Shown here in pieces: positions 18,566-26,861 of a stretch of 64,000 bases of DNA. This DNA is from Microbacterium sp. VKM Ac-2923 (GTDB lineage: Bacteria; Actinomycetota; Actinomycetes; Actinomycetales; Microbacteriaceae). The position numbers were made by a program, and so were the translations under genes. The notes under the pieces are model-generated. The model had not been told where the DNA came from and did no database searches. It saw nothing but the letters and a program-made list of their open reading frames with translations. The stretch's first letter is position 1, and the number at the start of each line of letters is the position of its first letter. Location of the stretch: NCBI RefSeq assembly GCF_022815605.1, contig NZ_JALGRP010000003.1, positions 186,001 through 250,000 of the forward strand, read 5' to 3'.

Positions 18566-19216
18566 TCAGTCGTGCTCCGGCGCGTCCCATGCCTCGGCGA
18601 CCGTCTGACGCACATCACCCAGGAGCTGCGGCAGGGCTTTCGTCTTGGCGATGATCGGGAAGAAGTTCGCGTCGGACGCCCACCGCGGGACGATGTGCTG
18701 GTGCAGGTGCGCGTCGACACCGGCGCCGGCGATCGCCCCTTGGTTCATGCCCAGGTTGAACCCGTCGCACCGTGATACCGCGCGCAGCACTCGCATCCCG
18801 CGCTGCGTCAAGGCGCCGATCTCGGCCACCTCTTCGTCCGTCGCCTGGTCGTACGTGGCGATGTGGCGGTACGGGCAGACGAGGAGGTGCCCGGAGTTGT
18901 AGGGGAACAGGTTGAGCAGGACGTAGGCCGTCGTGCCGCGCGCGACGATCAGACCGTCCTCGTCGGACATGGTCGGCGCCGCGCAGAACGGGCAGTTCTT
19001 CTCCATCGGCTCGCGACCGGCCGAGATGTAGGCCATGCGGTGTGGCGTCCAGAGGCGCTGGAATTCGTCGGGCACGCCGGGCAGCGTCATGGCATCCACG
19101 AGCTCGGCGTCGGTCGTCGCCGATCCGGGTGCGCCGTCGGCCGATACCGTCCCGGTCGGCGCCGTGCCGACCGTCGAGGGCCCGTCCGACACGGCGGCAT
19201 CCGGATCGGTCGTCAC
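18566..19216 (-). CDS. HIT-domain protein (AP4A phosphorylase/hydrolase-like)
   Basis: HIT proteins hydrolyse or phosphorolyse nucleotide conjugates such as Ap4A. The 216-aa product has the catalytic triad [10 protein letters not shown] (HxHxH-phi-phi) plus a NCPFCAAP zinc-type pair near the N-terminus of the domain. A low-complexity N-terminal region of about 45 residues (Thr, Ala, Gly, Asp) precedes it. The GTG start at 19216 overlaps the thrS stop as GTGA, so the two are coupled. A HIT gene after thrS is a conserved actinobacterial pairing; the physiological substrate is unknown. Confidence 0.9.
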   Translation of the reverse strand: MTTDPDAAVSDGPSTVGTAPTGTVSADGAPGSATTDAELVDAMTLPGVPDEFQRLWTPHRMAYISAGREPMEKNCPFCAAPTMSDEDGLIVARGTTAYVLLNLFPYNSGHLLVCPYRHIATYDQATDEEVAEIGALTQRGMRVLRAVSRCDGFNLGMNQGAIAGAGVDAHLHQHIVPRWASDANFFPIIAKTKALPQLLGDVRQTVAEAWDAPEHD

Positions 19217-21198
19217 GCCAGGTCCTCGGCCGTGTTCACGAGCGTGCGGCCCGCGATCGCGCCGGTGATGCGGGCGACGGCCTCGGCGACGGGGATGCCG
19301 TTGAGCTGCGTGCCGTCGCGGAAGCGGAACGAGACGGTCCCGTTCGAGCGGTCCTGCTCGCCGGCGATCAGCATGAGCGGCACCTTCTGAGTGGTGTGCG
19401 TGCGGATCTTCTTCTGCATGCGGTCGTCGCTGTGATCGGCCTCGGCGCGGACCCCCTTGGTCTTGAGGTCGCGCACGATGTCGGCGAGATAGTCGCCGTA
19501 CTCGGCAGCGACCGGCACGGCCACGACCTGCACCGGGGCGAGCCACACCGGGAAGGCGCCGGCGTAGTGCTCGAGCAGGATCGCGAAGAAGCGCTCGACC
19601 GAGCCGAACAGGGCGCGGTGGATCATGACGGGGCGGTGCTTCTCGCCGTCGGGGCCGGTGTACTCGAGCTCGAAGCGCTCGGGCTGATTGAAGTCGAGCT
19701 GGATCGTCGACATCTGCCAGGTGCGGCCGATCGCGTCGCGCGCCTGCACCGAGATCTTCGGCCCGTAGAAGGCCGCTCCACCCGGGTCGGGCACGAGCTC
19801 GAGGCCGGAAGCCTCGGCGACCTCGCGGAGCGTCTCGGTGGCCTCGGTCCACAGCGCGTCGTCGCCGATGAACTTCGGGTTGCCCTCTTCTTTCGTGGAG
19901 AGCTCCAGATAGAAGTCGTTGAGGCCGTAGTCGCGCAGCGTCTGCAGCACGAAGTCGAGGCTGTGGGTCAGCTCGCCCTTGACCTGCTCGGCGGTGACGT
20001 AGATGTGGGTGTCGTCCTGGGTCATACCGCGCACGCGGGTCAGACCGGCGAGCGTGCCGCTCTTCTCATAGCGGTAGACCGACCCGAACTCGCTGAGGCG
20101 CAGCGGCAGCTCGCGGTAGCTGCGCCCGCGAGAGCGGAAGATCAGGTTGTGGAAGGGGCAGTTCATGGGCTTCAGGTAGTACTCCTGGCCCTCGCGCGAC
20201 ACGTGCCCGTCGGCATCCACGACCTCGTCGAGCACCATCGGGGGGTACATGCCGTCGGCGTACCACTGCAGGTGCCCGCTCGTCATGAACAGGTCGCCCT
20301 TGGTGATGTGCGGGGTGTTCACGACCTCGTAGCCGCTGGCGAGCAGGCGCTCGCGCATGTAGCGCTCGATCTCGTAGCGGATGATCCCGCCCTTGGGGTG
20401 GAACACCGACAGACCCGGGCCGATCTCGTCGGGGAACGAGAAGAGATCGAGCTCCTTGCCCAGCTTGCGGTGGTCGCGCTTCGCCGCCTCCTCCAAACGG
20501 TGCTGGTAGGCGCGCAGCTCATCTTTCGTCGGCCACGCAGTGCCGTAGATGCGCTGCAGCTGCGGGTTCTTCTCACTGCCGCGCCAGTAAGCGCCGGCGA
20601 TACGCGTGAGGTCCCAGCCGTTACCGATCAGACGCGTGCCGGGCACGTGCGGTCCTCGGCAGAGGTCTTTCCACGCGGTCTCGCCGTCGCGGGTGACGTT
20701 GTCGTAGATGGTCAGCTCACCGGCGCCCACCTCGACGGACGCGCCCTCGGCGGCCTCGGCCGATCCGCCCTTGAGTCCGATCAGCTCGAGCTTGAACGGC
20801 TCGTCGGCGAGTTCGGCGCGAGCCTCGTCGTCGGTGACGACGCGACGCACGAACCGCTGGTTCTCGCGGACGATGCGCTCCATCTCCTTCTTGATGACCT
20901 TGAGGTCGTCGGGGGTGAAGGGCTCGTCGACCTGGAAGTCGTAGTAGAAGCCGTCGGTGACGGGCGGACCGATACCGAGATTGGACTGGGGCTTGACCCG
21001 CTGCACGGCCTGGGCGAGCACGTGCGCGGTCGAGTGTCGCAGGATCGACAGACCGTCGGCGCTGTCGATCGTGACCGGCTCGACGGCGTCATCGGCCGTG
21101 ACGGTCGTGGCCAGGTCTTTCAGCTCTCCGTTCACGCGCAGCGCGACGACCGAACGGTCGGGGAAGAGGGCGAAGCCATCGGCGGGGAAATCAGTCAC
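19213..21198 (-). CDS. thrS: Threonine-tRNA ligase
   Basis: ThrRS charges tRNA-Thr. The 661-aa protein has an N-terminal TGS-like domain, the editing/second additional domain with [12 protein letters not shown] (HxxxH), the class II core with motif 2 region [22 protein letters not shown], the zinc cysteine in [13 protein letters not shown], motif 3 [20 protein letters not shown], and the anticodon-binding C-terminus. The GTG at 21198 has AGGAGA 6 nt upstream. It is divergent from the transporter gene and co-transcribed with the HIT gene. Confidence 0.97.
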   Translation of the reverse strand: MTDFPADGFALFPDRSVVALRVNGELKDLATTVTADDAVEPVTIDSADGLSILRHSTAHVLAQAVQRVKPQSNLGIGPPVTDGFYYDFQVDEPFTPDDLKVIKKEMERIVRENQRFVRRVVTDDEARAELADEPFKLELIGLKGGSAEAAEGASVEVGAGELTIYDNVTRDGETAWKDLCRGPHVPGTRLIGNGWDLTRIAGAYWRGSEKNPQLQRIYGTAWPTKDELRAYQHRLEEAAKRDHRKLGKELDLFSFPDEIGPGLSVFHPKGGIIRYEIERYMRERLLASGYEVVNTPHITKGDLFMTSGHLQWYADGMYPPMVLDEVVDADGHVSREGQEYYLKPMNCPFHNLIFRSRGRSYRELPLRLSEFGSVYRYEKSGTLAGLTRVRGMTQDDTHIYVTAEQVKGELTHSLDFVLQTLRDYGLNDFYLELSTKEEGNPKFIGDDALWTEATETLREVAEASGLELVPDPGGAAFYGPKISVQARDAIGRTWQMSTIQLDFNQPERFELEYTGPDGEKHRPVMIHRALFGSVERFFAILLEHYAGAFPVWLAPVQVVAVPVAAEYGDYLADIVRDLKTKGVRAEADHSDDRMQKKIRTHTTQKVPLMLIAGEQDRSNGTVSFRFRDGTQLNGIPVAEAVARITGAIAGRTLVNTAEDLA

Positions 21199-21241
21199 AG
21201 CACATCTCCTGAAGGGGTCGATTCCAGGCTACCGGGCGGGC

Positions 21242-22432
21242 ATGGTCTCGACCGCACCGGACGTGCCCCATAGTGGAGCGGTGACTCTGGCCATCATCGG
21301 CGGCGTGCTCTGGATCCTCGGGATCGTCGCGCTGCTCACCGGCGCCTTCCCCGCGGGCGACGCCCTCGCCGTCGCCGACCGGGTGTGGCCGATCCTCCTC
21401 TTCGTCGTCGCCGTCACCGTCGTCGCCGAACTGGCATCCAAGGCGGGGCTGTTCGACGTCGTCGCGGCGCGGCTCGCCCGGATCGCCCGAGGCCGCACGG
21501 TCTGGCTGTGGGTGCTCGTCGTGGCCCTGGCCACGGCGGCGACGGCGTTCCTCTCGCTCGACACCACCGCGGTTCTGCTGACGCCGGTGGTGATATCGAT
21601 GGCCGTGGCGCGGAAGCTCGACCCGCTGCCCTTCGCCTTCGTCACGGTGGTGTTGGCGAACACCGCCTCGCTCGTGCTTCCGGTGTCGAATCTCACCAAC
21701 CTCTTGGCATCCGAGGCCCTCGGCGGCGGGCACGACCCGATCGCGTTCCTCGCCCTGCTGGGTCCCTCGGCGTTGATCGCGATCGCGGTCTCGGTCGTGG
21801 TGCTGACGCTGGTCTTCCTGCGACGGCTCCCGAAGACGTACCCGGATGCCGCCCCTCCCACCGTCTCCGATCGTCTGCTCCTCCGGGTCGCGGGCGTGGT
21901 GACGCTCGCGCTCCTCCCCCTGCTCGTGGTCGGTCTCGAACCGTGGATGCCGGCACTCGGTGCCGCGGTGGTGCTCGTGGCGGCTTTCGCGTGGCGGGCG
22001 CCGCGGGCTCTCGGCATCCGTCTGGTCCCCTGGTCATTACTGGTCTTCGCGGGTGGGCTGTTCCTCGCCGTGGGAGCGCTGGAGGCTCTGGGCATCGGGC
22101 AGGTGACGTCGGTGCTCGCCGGGACGGGCGACGATCTCGCCTCGCTGTGGCAGCTCGCCGGGGTGGGCGCTCTGGCGGCGAACGGGATCAACAACCTTCC
22201 GGCCTATCTGGCGCTGGAGTCAGTGGCGGGCTCCCCTGCACGTCTCGCGGCATTGCTCGTCGGTGTGAACGCCGGCCCCATCGTCACCCCGTGGGCGTCG
22301 ATGGCCACGCTGCTGTGGCATGACCGCCTCGTGGCCGCCGGGGTCGAGGTGCGCTGGAGCCGATTCATCGTGCTCGGCGCCGTGATCGCGCCGCTGATCC
22401 TGCTCCTGGGCATCCTGCCGCTGGCACGCTGA
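21242..22432 (+). CDS. ArsB/SLC13-type ion transporter family protein
   Basis: The product is an integral membrane protein with about 10-11 hydrophobic segments across nearly its whole length of 396 aa. Family-like motifs include SLDTTAVLLTPVV in the first half and NGINNLPAYLALE plus GVNAGPIVTPWASMATLLW in the second, typical of the arsenite permease/Na+-H+ antiporter superfamily. The substrate cannot be inferred; there is no arsR, arsC or arsA nearby. The start is uncertain: ATG 21242, GTG 21263 and GTG 21281 are in frame, and the first membrane helix begins just after 21281, which has GGAG very close. Confidence 0.8.
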   Translation: MVSTAPDVPHSGAVTLAIIGGVLWILGIVALLTGAFPAGDALAVADRVWPILLFVVAVTVVAELASKAGLFDVVAARLARIARGRTVWLWVLVVALATAATAFLSLDTTAVLLTPVVISMAVARKLDPLPFAFVTVVLANTASLVLPVSNLTNLLASEALGGGHDPIAFLALLGPSALIAIAVSVVVLTLVFLRRLPKTYPDAAPPTVSDRLLLRVAGVVTLALLPLLVVGLEPWMPALGAAVVLVAAFAWRAPRALGIRLVPWSLLVFAGGLFLAVGALEALGIGQVTSVLAGTGDDLASLWQLAGVGALAANGINNLPAYLALESVAGSPARLAALLVGVNAGPIVTPWASMATLLWHDRLVAAGVEVRWSRFIVLGAVIAPLILLLGILPLAR

Positions 22433-22525
22433 CAGCGCGACCGCCCGGGGCTGCGCAGACCGCCGCGAGTCGGGCGCTCAGTGTCCTTCCGACAGGGCGA
22501 CCGCACGGGCGTCGACGGCCGCCGC

Positions 22526-22918
22526 TCAGCCCTCGTACGCGCGGGCCCAGGCCTTCCGCGGCTCAATGAGCCACACTGCAAGACCCTCGCGCATTTCGTA
22601 CGGAGCGCCCGTGTACACGGCGGCGATGCGATCGACGTACGGCAGTGCCTCATCGCCCTCGATGCGCTCGACCGCTTCTCCGCGGACGAAGGCCATCGCG
22701 TAGGCATTGTCGGCACCGGTCACCGAGATCGCCACACGCGGGTCGCGGCGGATGTTGCGGTCCTTCAGAGTGTCCACCTCGGTGAAGATCGCGAGACGGT
22801 CTCCCTCGACGCCGACCCACAGGGGAATCGAGTGCGGGGACCCGTCGCGCATCACCGTCGCGAGGTGCGCGATGGCATCCGTCTCGAAGTAGGGCTTGGC
22901 GTGCGTCCAATCGCTCAT
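22526..22918 (-). CDS. PPOX-fold flavin/F420-type oxidoreductase family protein
   Basis: The 130-aa protein has the split-barrel pyridoxamine-phosphate-oxidase fold pattern: HLATVMRDGSPHSIPLWVGVEGDRLAIFT, then KDRNIRRDPRVAISVTG, the usual order for small actinobacterial PPOX proteins annotated as F420- or flavin-dependent. The real cofactor and substrate are not visible. It stands alone on the minus strand, about 38 nt upstream of the DUF7882 gene. The start ATG 22918 lies directly before the conserved domain. Confidence 0.82.
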   Translation of the reverse strand: MSDWTHAKPYFETDAIAHLATVMRDGSPHSIPLWVGVEGDRLAIFTEVDTLKDRNIRRDPRVAISVTGADNAYAMAFVRGEAVERIEGDEALPYVDRIAAVYTGAPYEMREGLAVWLIEPRKAWARAYEG

Positions 22919-22956
22919 ACCTCACCCAACCGCGGGCGCGGCGACGCATTCCCCGA

Positions 22957-23340
22957 TCAGGGCGCCGAGGCGGCGGGTGCCTGGTCGTTCGGTACCTCGC
23001 GGAACACCATCTCGTCGCGCCGCTGGCTCTCGCGCGGAGCGAGGTCGTCGGGCTCCGGGATGACGTACAGTCCGCGGCCGGAGTTCGCGTTGTAGGTCAG
23101 GGCGTGCAACCACGCAGGACTCAGCTGAGGCGACCGGCTGCCGTGATACTTGAAGACGAGCGAGACGTTCGGATGGATGTAGACCGTCGTGCGTCCGCCG
23201 CCGGTGCTGACGTCGTCTTTCCACGTGAACGGAAAGCTCTCGCCCCGGCGGACCTTCGCCATCATCACCGCCTGCAGATGAGCGAGCAGGCGGTCTTCGA
23301 AGTCGATCTTGATGTTGCCGTCGTAGATGAACTTGCCCAT
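22957..23340 (-). CDS. DUF7882-type small protein, unknown function
   Basis: The 127-aa product belongs to a small-protein family frequent in Microbacteriaceae, beginning MGKFIYDGNIKIDFEDRLLAHLQ and continuing with RRGESFPFTWKDD, a phosphate- or DNA-like patch GGGRTTVYIHPNVSLVFKYHGSR, and a variable tail. Some databases label relatives as ATP-dependent DNA ligase, but no ligase motif is present. ATG 23340 is chosen because the family N-terminus begins there, with a weak GGGGG SD. Its role is unknown; the multiplicity of such genes in this family suggests several copies elsewhere. Confidence 0.75.
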   Translation of the reverse strand: MGKFIYDGNIKIDFEDRLLAHLQAVMMAKVRRGESFPFTWKDDVSTGGGRTTVYIHPNVSLVFKYHGSRSPQLSPAWLHALTYNANSGRGLYVIPEPDDLAPRESQRRDEMVFREVPNDQAPAASAP

Positions 23341-23525
23341 GATGCCCCCGGCGGTCACCGCCGCTGTGCGCATCTCCAGGCGAGAAGTAGGACGCGGAAT
23401 ACGTCAGCGGCGACCGCTTCTTCCGTTCTCGCACTGTCTCGCGCGTCGGCTGCCCCCGCAAACCCCCGCGTCGCCCGTGTCGTTTTCCGGATAGTGCTTT
23501 TCGCGTCGCCGTCGCCCGCAGCTCC

Positions 23526-23939
23526 TCAGACGGCGCGAGAGATGCGGAGGATGACGCGGTCGCCGGGTTTGCGCTGCACTCGACGGACGAACGCCTCGAA
23601 CCCGAGGATGGCGCGGTACTGCAGGCCGTACTTGCCACGGAGGGCTTCGCCGGCCCGCGTGTCGTCGGCGGCGGAAGCGGCGACTCGTCCGAGTGCCTCG
23701 ACCGTTATCGCATCCGGTTCGACCTTGCCCATGCGGCTGCACGGGCGCAGTGTCACGCGCGGGTCGTTTCGCAATCGTTTCACCTTGCCCGTCGCCCGTT
23801 CGGTGGTGATGACGAGGTCGTCGCCGTCGCGCGCGATCCAGACCGGCACCGCGACGAGGGCACCGTTTCGGCGGTACGTTCCGAGTGAGACGAACGGGGA
23901 TGCCGCGACCTCGCGCCAGAGGGTGTCGGGAACAGTCAT
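23526..23939 (-). CDS. PPOX class F420/flavin-dependent protein
   Basis: The 137-aa split-barrel protein shows FVSLGTYRRNGALVAVPVWIARDGDDLVITTERATGKVKRLRNDPRVTLRPC, the pattern of actinobacterial PPOX-class oxidoreductases in which the basic TGKVKRLRNDPRV segment binds the cofactor phosphate. ATG 23939 fits the domain start; longer frames upstream are low complexity. It is unlike the PPOX protein at 22526 in sequence, so the two are not a recent duplication. Cofactor (F420 or FMN) is unresolved. Confidence 0.82.
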   Translation of the reverse strand: MTVPDTLWREVAASPFVSLGTYRRNGALVAVPVWIARDGDDLVITTERATGKVKRLRNDPRVTLRPCSRMGKVEPDAITVEALGRVAASAADDTRAGEALRGKYGLQYRAILGFEAFVRRVQRKPGDRVILRISRAV

Positions 23940-24101
23940 GGCGTTCAGGGTACGGGCAGGGTCGTCGTCCACGTCGGCGGTGTCCGTCGCTTGACACGGT
24001 GGTCGTCGCGCCGTCACGCGCCACCTCAAGGAAGACGCAAGAACTCCCCAAGGCTCGGAGAACCGCCTGCATCCTGCCCGTTCGTGCCCTACTTTCGAGG
24101 T

Positions 24102-24150
24102 GTCCCCGCCGCCCGGTAGACCCCGCACCCGTTCCAGCAGCGGCGGGGAC
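24102..24150. repeat. Long inverted repeat, copy 1
   Basis: A perfect 11-bp stem (GTCCCCGCCGC at 24102-24112 with 24140-24150) encloses 27 nt. It is preceded by CTACTTTCGAG. The stem and the flanking TAC-TTT resemble the element at 24431-24478, so the two look like paralogous copies. Confidence 0.7.
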
Positions 24151-24391
24151 AATCATCTTCTCGGCGCGGGGTGACATGAGCGCCCGGCCCGGTTCCGGAT
24201 CCGGCCCTCGCTCTTCACCCCGACCGTCGCCCGCCGCGAGCGTTCGCCGCGCGACTCGTTCTCGGGATGGTGGGTGGAGTCACCATTTCCCGGCGACGAT
24301 GTTGCCGCGCGCCGACCGCGTGGCCTGACGGCGGCTGCACCTCTCGATCAACCTCAATATCGACTCAAGAGCCGATCAAGATGTGCGATTT

Positions 24392-24415
24392 CATGTCCCC
24401 CATTTGGCGGACATG
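24392..24415. repeat. Inverted repeat CATGTCC-N10-GGACATG
   Basis: Seven-base arms (24392-24398 and 24409-24415) plus two inner C-G pairs form a hairpin or a dyad operator, followed directly by GGTTACCTTTTA. It lies 16 bp before hairpin copy 2. Confidence 0.6.
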
Positions 24416-24430
24416 GGTTACCTTTTATCT

Positions 24431-24478
24431 GTCCCCGCCGCCAGGCACTCCGCAGCCCCCCTTACTGGCGGCGGGGGC
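24431..24478. repeat. Long inverted repeat, copy 2
   Basis: A 13-bp stem with one G-U-type pair (GTCCCCGCCGCCA at 24431-24443 with 24466-24478) encloses 22 nt. It shares the stem sequence and the upstream TAC-TTT context with the hairpin at 24102. Confidence 0.7.
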
Positions 24479-24890
24479 GACTACTCTCCCGCAGGCCACG
24501 TGCCGCGGCGATCGAGTGTCGAGAACGAATTCGTCCGACGGGCCCCGCGCGCGGCCGCCTTCCAGCCCGTTCGCCCCGCCGGGCTGAGGTTCGCCGGCCT
24601 GTAAGGGTCCGCACTGACGTGATCCTCGCATGGAGGCCGATTCTCGGTGGCCCTGAGCGCTCACGCTCGACATCTTCGCGGGTCGAGGTCGGTTGGTCTC
24701 CGCGACGCTCGTGAGTGTTCAGGCGCGACAGCTGTGTCGTGCCGAGGCTTGTGATCGGCGGCCCATCGGCGACTCCGCTCGTTCTGTGCGGCTCGTGCCC
24801 GCCGGACGGCAGCGCTCACGGGGTCGATGTCGGCGCGTGGTCGAGCGTCGATGCATCGTGCAGAGCGCGAAAAACCCCGCACCCGATCTC

Positions 24891-25054
24891 GATGTCGTGA
24901 GCACGAAGTCGCGAGCACAGTGTCGTGAGCATGGTGTCGTCAGCGCGGTGTCGTGAGCGCGATGTCGTCAGCGCGAAGTGGTGTTCGCGGTGACATAAGT
25001 GCGTGTCGTAGGTACGTGTCGCGAGCCCGATGTGGTGTCAGCGGTGTCGTAACC
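24891..25054. repeat. 14-bp imperfect tandem repeat, about 12 copies
   Basis: The sequence steps through a degenerate 14-mer, consensus close to GRTGTCGTGAGCRC, about twelve times (two late units are 13 bp). Copies diverge mainly at positions 2-3, 9-10 and 13. The period is not a multiple of three and no protein reads through it, so it is noncoding. It ends 10 bp before the terminator of the minus-strand tRNA genes. Confidence 0.85.
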
Positions 25055-25063
25055 CGGGGTACG

Positions 25064-25090
25064 AAAAAACCCCCGGCGAGCCGGGGGTTT
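25064..25090 (-). terminator. Terminator of the minus-strand tRNA cluster
   Basis: A 10-bp stem (25067-25076 with 25081-25090, AAACCCCCGG) with a 4-nt loop is followed on the minus strand by a run of six T. It lies 8 nt past the tRNA-Val(GAC) gene. Confidence 0.9.
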
Positions 25091-25097
25091 CATTCGG

Positions 25098-25169
25098 TGC
25101 GCGATACTGGGATCGAACCAGTGACCTCTTCCGTGTCAGGGAAGCGCGCTACCGCTGCGCCAATCGCGC
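25098..25169 (-). tRNA. tRNA-Val (anticodon GAC)
   Basis: The 72-nt gene folds as a cloverleaf: acceptor GCGCGAT with ATCGCGC, anticodon arm CTTCC-CTGACAC-GGAAG, T arm with GGTTCGATCC. The loop gives anticodon GAC (valine GUC/GUU). The 3' CCA is not encoded. It is the last gene of the three-tRNA minus-strand cluster. Confidence 0.95.
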
Positions 25170-25196
25170 CTGTAAAGGCTGTTCTCTTGTGAGTTG

Positions 25197-25267
25197 AGGT
25201 GGCGACGGGATTCGAACCCGTGTAAACGGCTTTGCAGGCCGGTGCCTAGCCGCTCGGCCACGCCACC
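25197..25267 (-). tRNA. tRNA-Cys (anticodon GCA)
   Basis: The 71-nt gene has acceptor GGTGGCG with CGCCACC, anticodon loop CTGCAAA (anticodon GCA), T arm GGGTTCGAATCCC and U as discriminator, which is the cysteine identity base. CCA is not encoded. Confidence 0.96.
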
Positions 25268-25332
25268 GTGTGTGGTTCGACCCACGTGTCGTGATACCCC
25301 GCTGGTTTCCCAGACGGAGATCCCTCCACTCG

Positions 25333-25405
25333 AGCGGATGACGAGACTCGAACTCGCGACCCCAACCTTGGCAAGGTTGTGCGCTACCAACTGCGCTACA
25401 TCCGC
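25333..25405 (-). tRNA. tRNA-Gly (anticodon GCC)
   Basis: The 73-nt gene has acceptor GCGGATG with CATCCGC, anticodon stem-loop CAACC-TTGCCAA-GGTTG (anticodon GCC) and T arm GAGTTCGAGTCTC. CCA is not encoded. It leads the minus-strand tRNA cluster. Confidence 0.96.
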
Positions 25406-25557
25406 ATTTTGTTCCCGGCGTTTCCCCCGGGCACTCGTAAGACATTACCCGATGCGAGCGCGCTCGCAAAACCAGACGCGGCCCGGGAGTGTCTCGGCAG
25501 CGTGGTCGGAAGCACCTTCCGGCATCCGGTACGATCGATGAGTCCCGCACGCGACGC

Positions 25558-25630
25558 GGGCGATTGGCGCAGTTGGTAGCGCGCTTCCTTCACACGGAAG
25601 AGGTCATCGGTTCGAGTCCGGTATCGCCCA
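25558..25630 (+). tRNA. tRNA-Val (anticodon CAC)
   Basis: The 73-nt gene has acceptor GGGCGAT with ATCGCCC, anticodon stem-loop CTTCC-TTCACAC-GGAAG (anticodon CAC, reading GUG) and T arm CGGTTCGAGTCCG. It is divergent from the Gly-Cys-Val cluster. A TACGAT -10-like element lies at 25530-25535. Confidence 0.96.
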
Positions 25631-25635
25631 CAAAG

Positions 25636-25660
25636 AAACCCCCGGTCAGTCGGGGGTTTT
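25636..25660 (+). terminator. Terminator after tRNA-Val(CAC)
   Basis: A 9-bp stem (AAACCCCCG at 25636-25644 with 25651-25659) and 6-nt loop are followed by a short T run, 6 nt past the tRNA. Confidence 0.9.
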
Positions 25661-25860
25661 CTGTTTCCCGGCGTAAGGCAGCACCGCCCGCGTGGAGCAA
25701 ACGTGGAGCAGATCACGGCGCAGCGCGGGCGAAGCGCCGTGCAATCTGACGCGCCATCGGCGCCCGTGCGCGCGACTATGACTCGGCTGTGAATGGCCGA
25801 TATGGTGAGCCGATGCCCGCCCAATTGGGGGACGCGGGCACCTGACAGAGAGACACCCGC

Positions 25861-26586
25861 ATGACCATTCCCGCACCCACCGCAACCACCACACCGGCCG
25901 CGCCGAAGCAGAAGAGCCCTGTTGGTCTCTCCGCTCTGATCGTCGGCGCGGTCGCGTTCGTCTTCGCGATCGTGCCCGTGCTGAGCTTCATCGCCTGGCT
26001 GCCCGCCATCGCCGCGATCGTCCTCGGCATCATCGGTCTCGTGCAGAAGAACCGCACCCGCGGCTTCGCATGGGCAGGCATCGCCCTCGGCGTCGTCGCA
26101 TGGATCGTCGCTATCGTCGTCTCGATCTCGTCCGTCGCCGGCCTCGCCGGGGCCGTGAGCGAAGCGGTCGAGTCAGCCAGCGCCGCGCCCGTCGCGCCGA
26201 GCTCGATCGCCGCGCCCGCCGAGACCACGGAGGCAGAGCCCGCCGAGGCATCCGCGCCTGCCGAACCGGCCCAGCCCCCCGTGCCGACCGAGTTCATCTC
26301 GGCGCTCGCGCAGGCCGAGACCTACTCGAGCATCATGCATATGAGCAAGGCCGGCGTCTTCGACCAGCTGACGTCTGAGTACGGCGGCCAGTTCACCCCC
26401 GAGGCTGCCCAGTACGCCGTCGACAACGTCAAGGCCGACTGGAACGCGAACGCTCTCGAGAGCGCCAAGACGTTCCAGGACAGCATGTCGATGTCCCCGG
26501 CAGCGATCTACGACCAGCTCGTCTCCGAGTACGGGAGTAAGTTCACTGCCGAAGAGGCGCAGTACGCCGTCGACAACCTCGGCTGA
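25861..26586 (+). CDS. Membrane protein with DUF4190-like region and two Ltp repeats
   Basis: The 241-aa product has a Thr/Pro/Ala N-terminus, two membrane segments (about residues 20-60 and 69-96) in a DUF4190-like arrangement, an Ala/Pro/Glu linker (about 100-142), and two C-terminal repeats of the host cell surface-exposed lipoprotein (Ltp) domain. The repeats show the ALAQAETYSSIMHMSKAGVFDQLTSEYGGQFTPEAAQYAVDN pattern and then SAKTFQDSMSMSPAAIYDQLVSEYGSKFTAEEAQYAVDN. Ltp of Streptococcus phage TP-J34 blocks phage DNA entry; bacterial relatives mostly have no proven role. There is no lipobox, so anchoring is by the helices. A hairpin at 26617-26661 follows. Confidence 0.85.
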   Translation: MTIPAPTATTTPAAPKQKSPVGLSALIVGAVAFVFAIVPVLSFIAWLPAIAAIVLGIIGLVQKNRTRGFAWAGIALGVVAWIVAIVVSISSVAGLAGAVSEAVESASAAPVAPSSIAAPAETTEAEPAEASAPAEPAQPPVPTEFISALAQAETYSSIMHMSKAGVFDQLTSEYGGQFTPEAAQYAVDNVKADWNANALESAKTFQDSMSMSPAAIYDQLVSEYGSKFTAEEAQYAVDNLG

Positions 26587-26616
26587 CGCACGTCGCCCGC
26601 GGCCGACGCCGACGAA

Positions 26617-26661
26617 ACGCCCCGGCGCTCGACCCCATCCAGGGGACGGGCGTCGGGGTGT
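26617..26661 (+). terminator. Hairpin after the Ltp-repeat gene
   Basis: ACGCCCCG (26617-26624) pairs with CGGGGTGT (26654-26661) with one wobble pair, and inner CCCC/GGGG arms can extend it. TCTCTC follows. The remaining sequence to 26861 shows nothing else. Confidence 0.55.
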
Positions 26662-26861
26662 CTCTCATGCGGCCTGCGCGGGTCGGATCGCGGAGGTCGG
26701 GGATATCGGGTGTGGCCGCGCCGTTGAACCCTCAGCGTTGGCCGTCAACAGTAGTAAGCCCGCGCCCGGCTCCCGTGCGGAGTGGCCAACTCGGACTGGA
26801 GGGAAGTGAGATCGATCCCGGGTCTCATGGTCCCCGGCGGACACCCGCGTCCAGCCCCCTC

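Larger units (their letters stand above)
23940..24890. other. Gene-free region with structured inverted repeats
   Basis: No reading frame here looks protein-like on either strand. It contains two related hairpins (24102-24150 and 24431-24478) and a separate inverted repeat (24392-24415), each described below. The rest is GC-rich sequence without features that I can name. The region ends in a tandem repeat next to the tRNA cluster. Confidence 0.6.

Noticed and set aside
18013..18720. A 235-codon minus-strand frame over the lectin remnant and the HIT gene end.
   Set aside because: It is in a different frame from both the QxW repeats and the HIT protein, and its Arg/Ser/Thr-rich translation is typical of a shadow frame.
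22526..23939. Two PPOX genes as a tandem duplication.
   Set aside because: The proteins differ in motifs and length, and a DUF7882 gene separates them; they are not recent copies.
24891..25054. Possible plasmid-type iteron origin.
   Set aside because: There is no replication initiator gene or AT-rich region nearby; only the repeat itself is seen.
25674..25800. Possible integrase remnant or attachment site after tRNA-Val(CAC), prompted by the repeated CGTGGAGCA.
   Set aside because: No integrase motif can be read and no second copy of the tRNA end is visible, so there is not enough to call a site.
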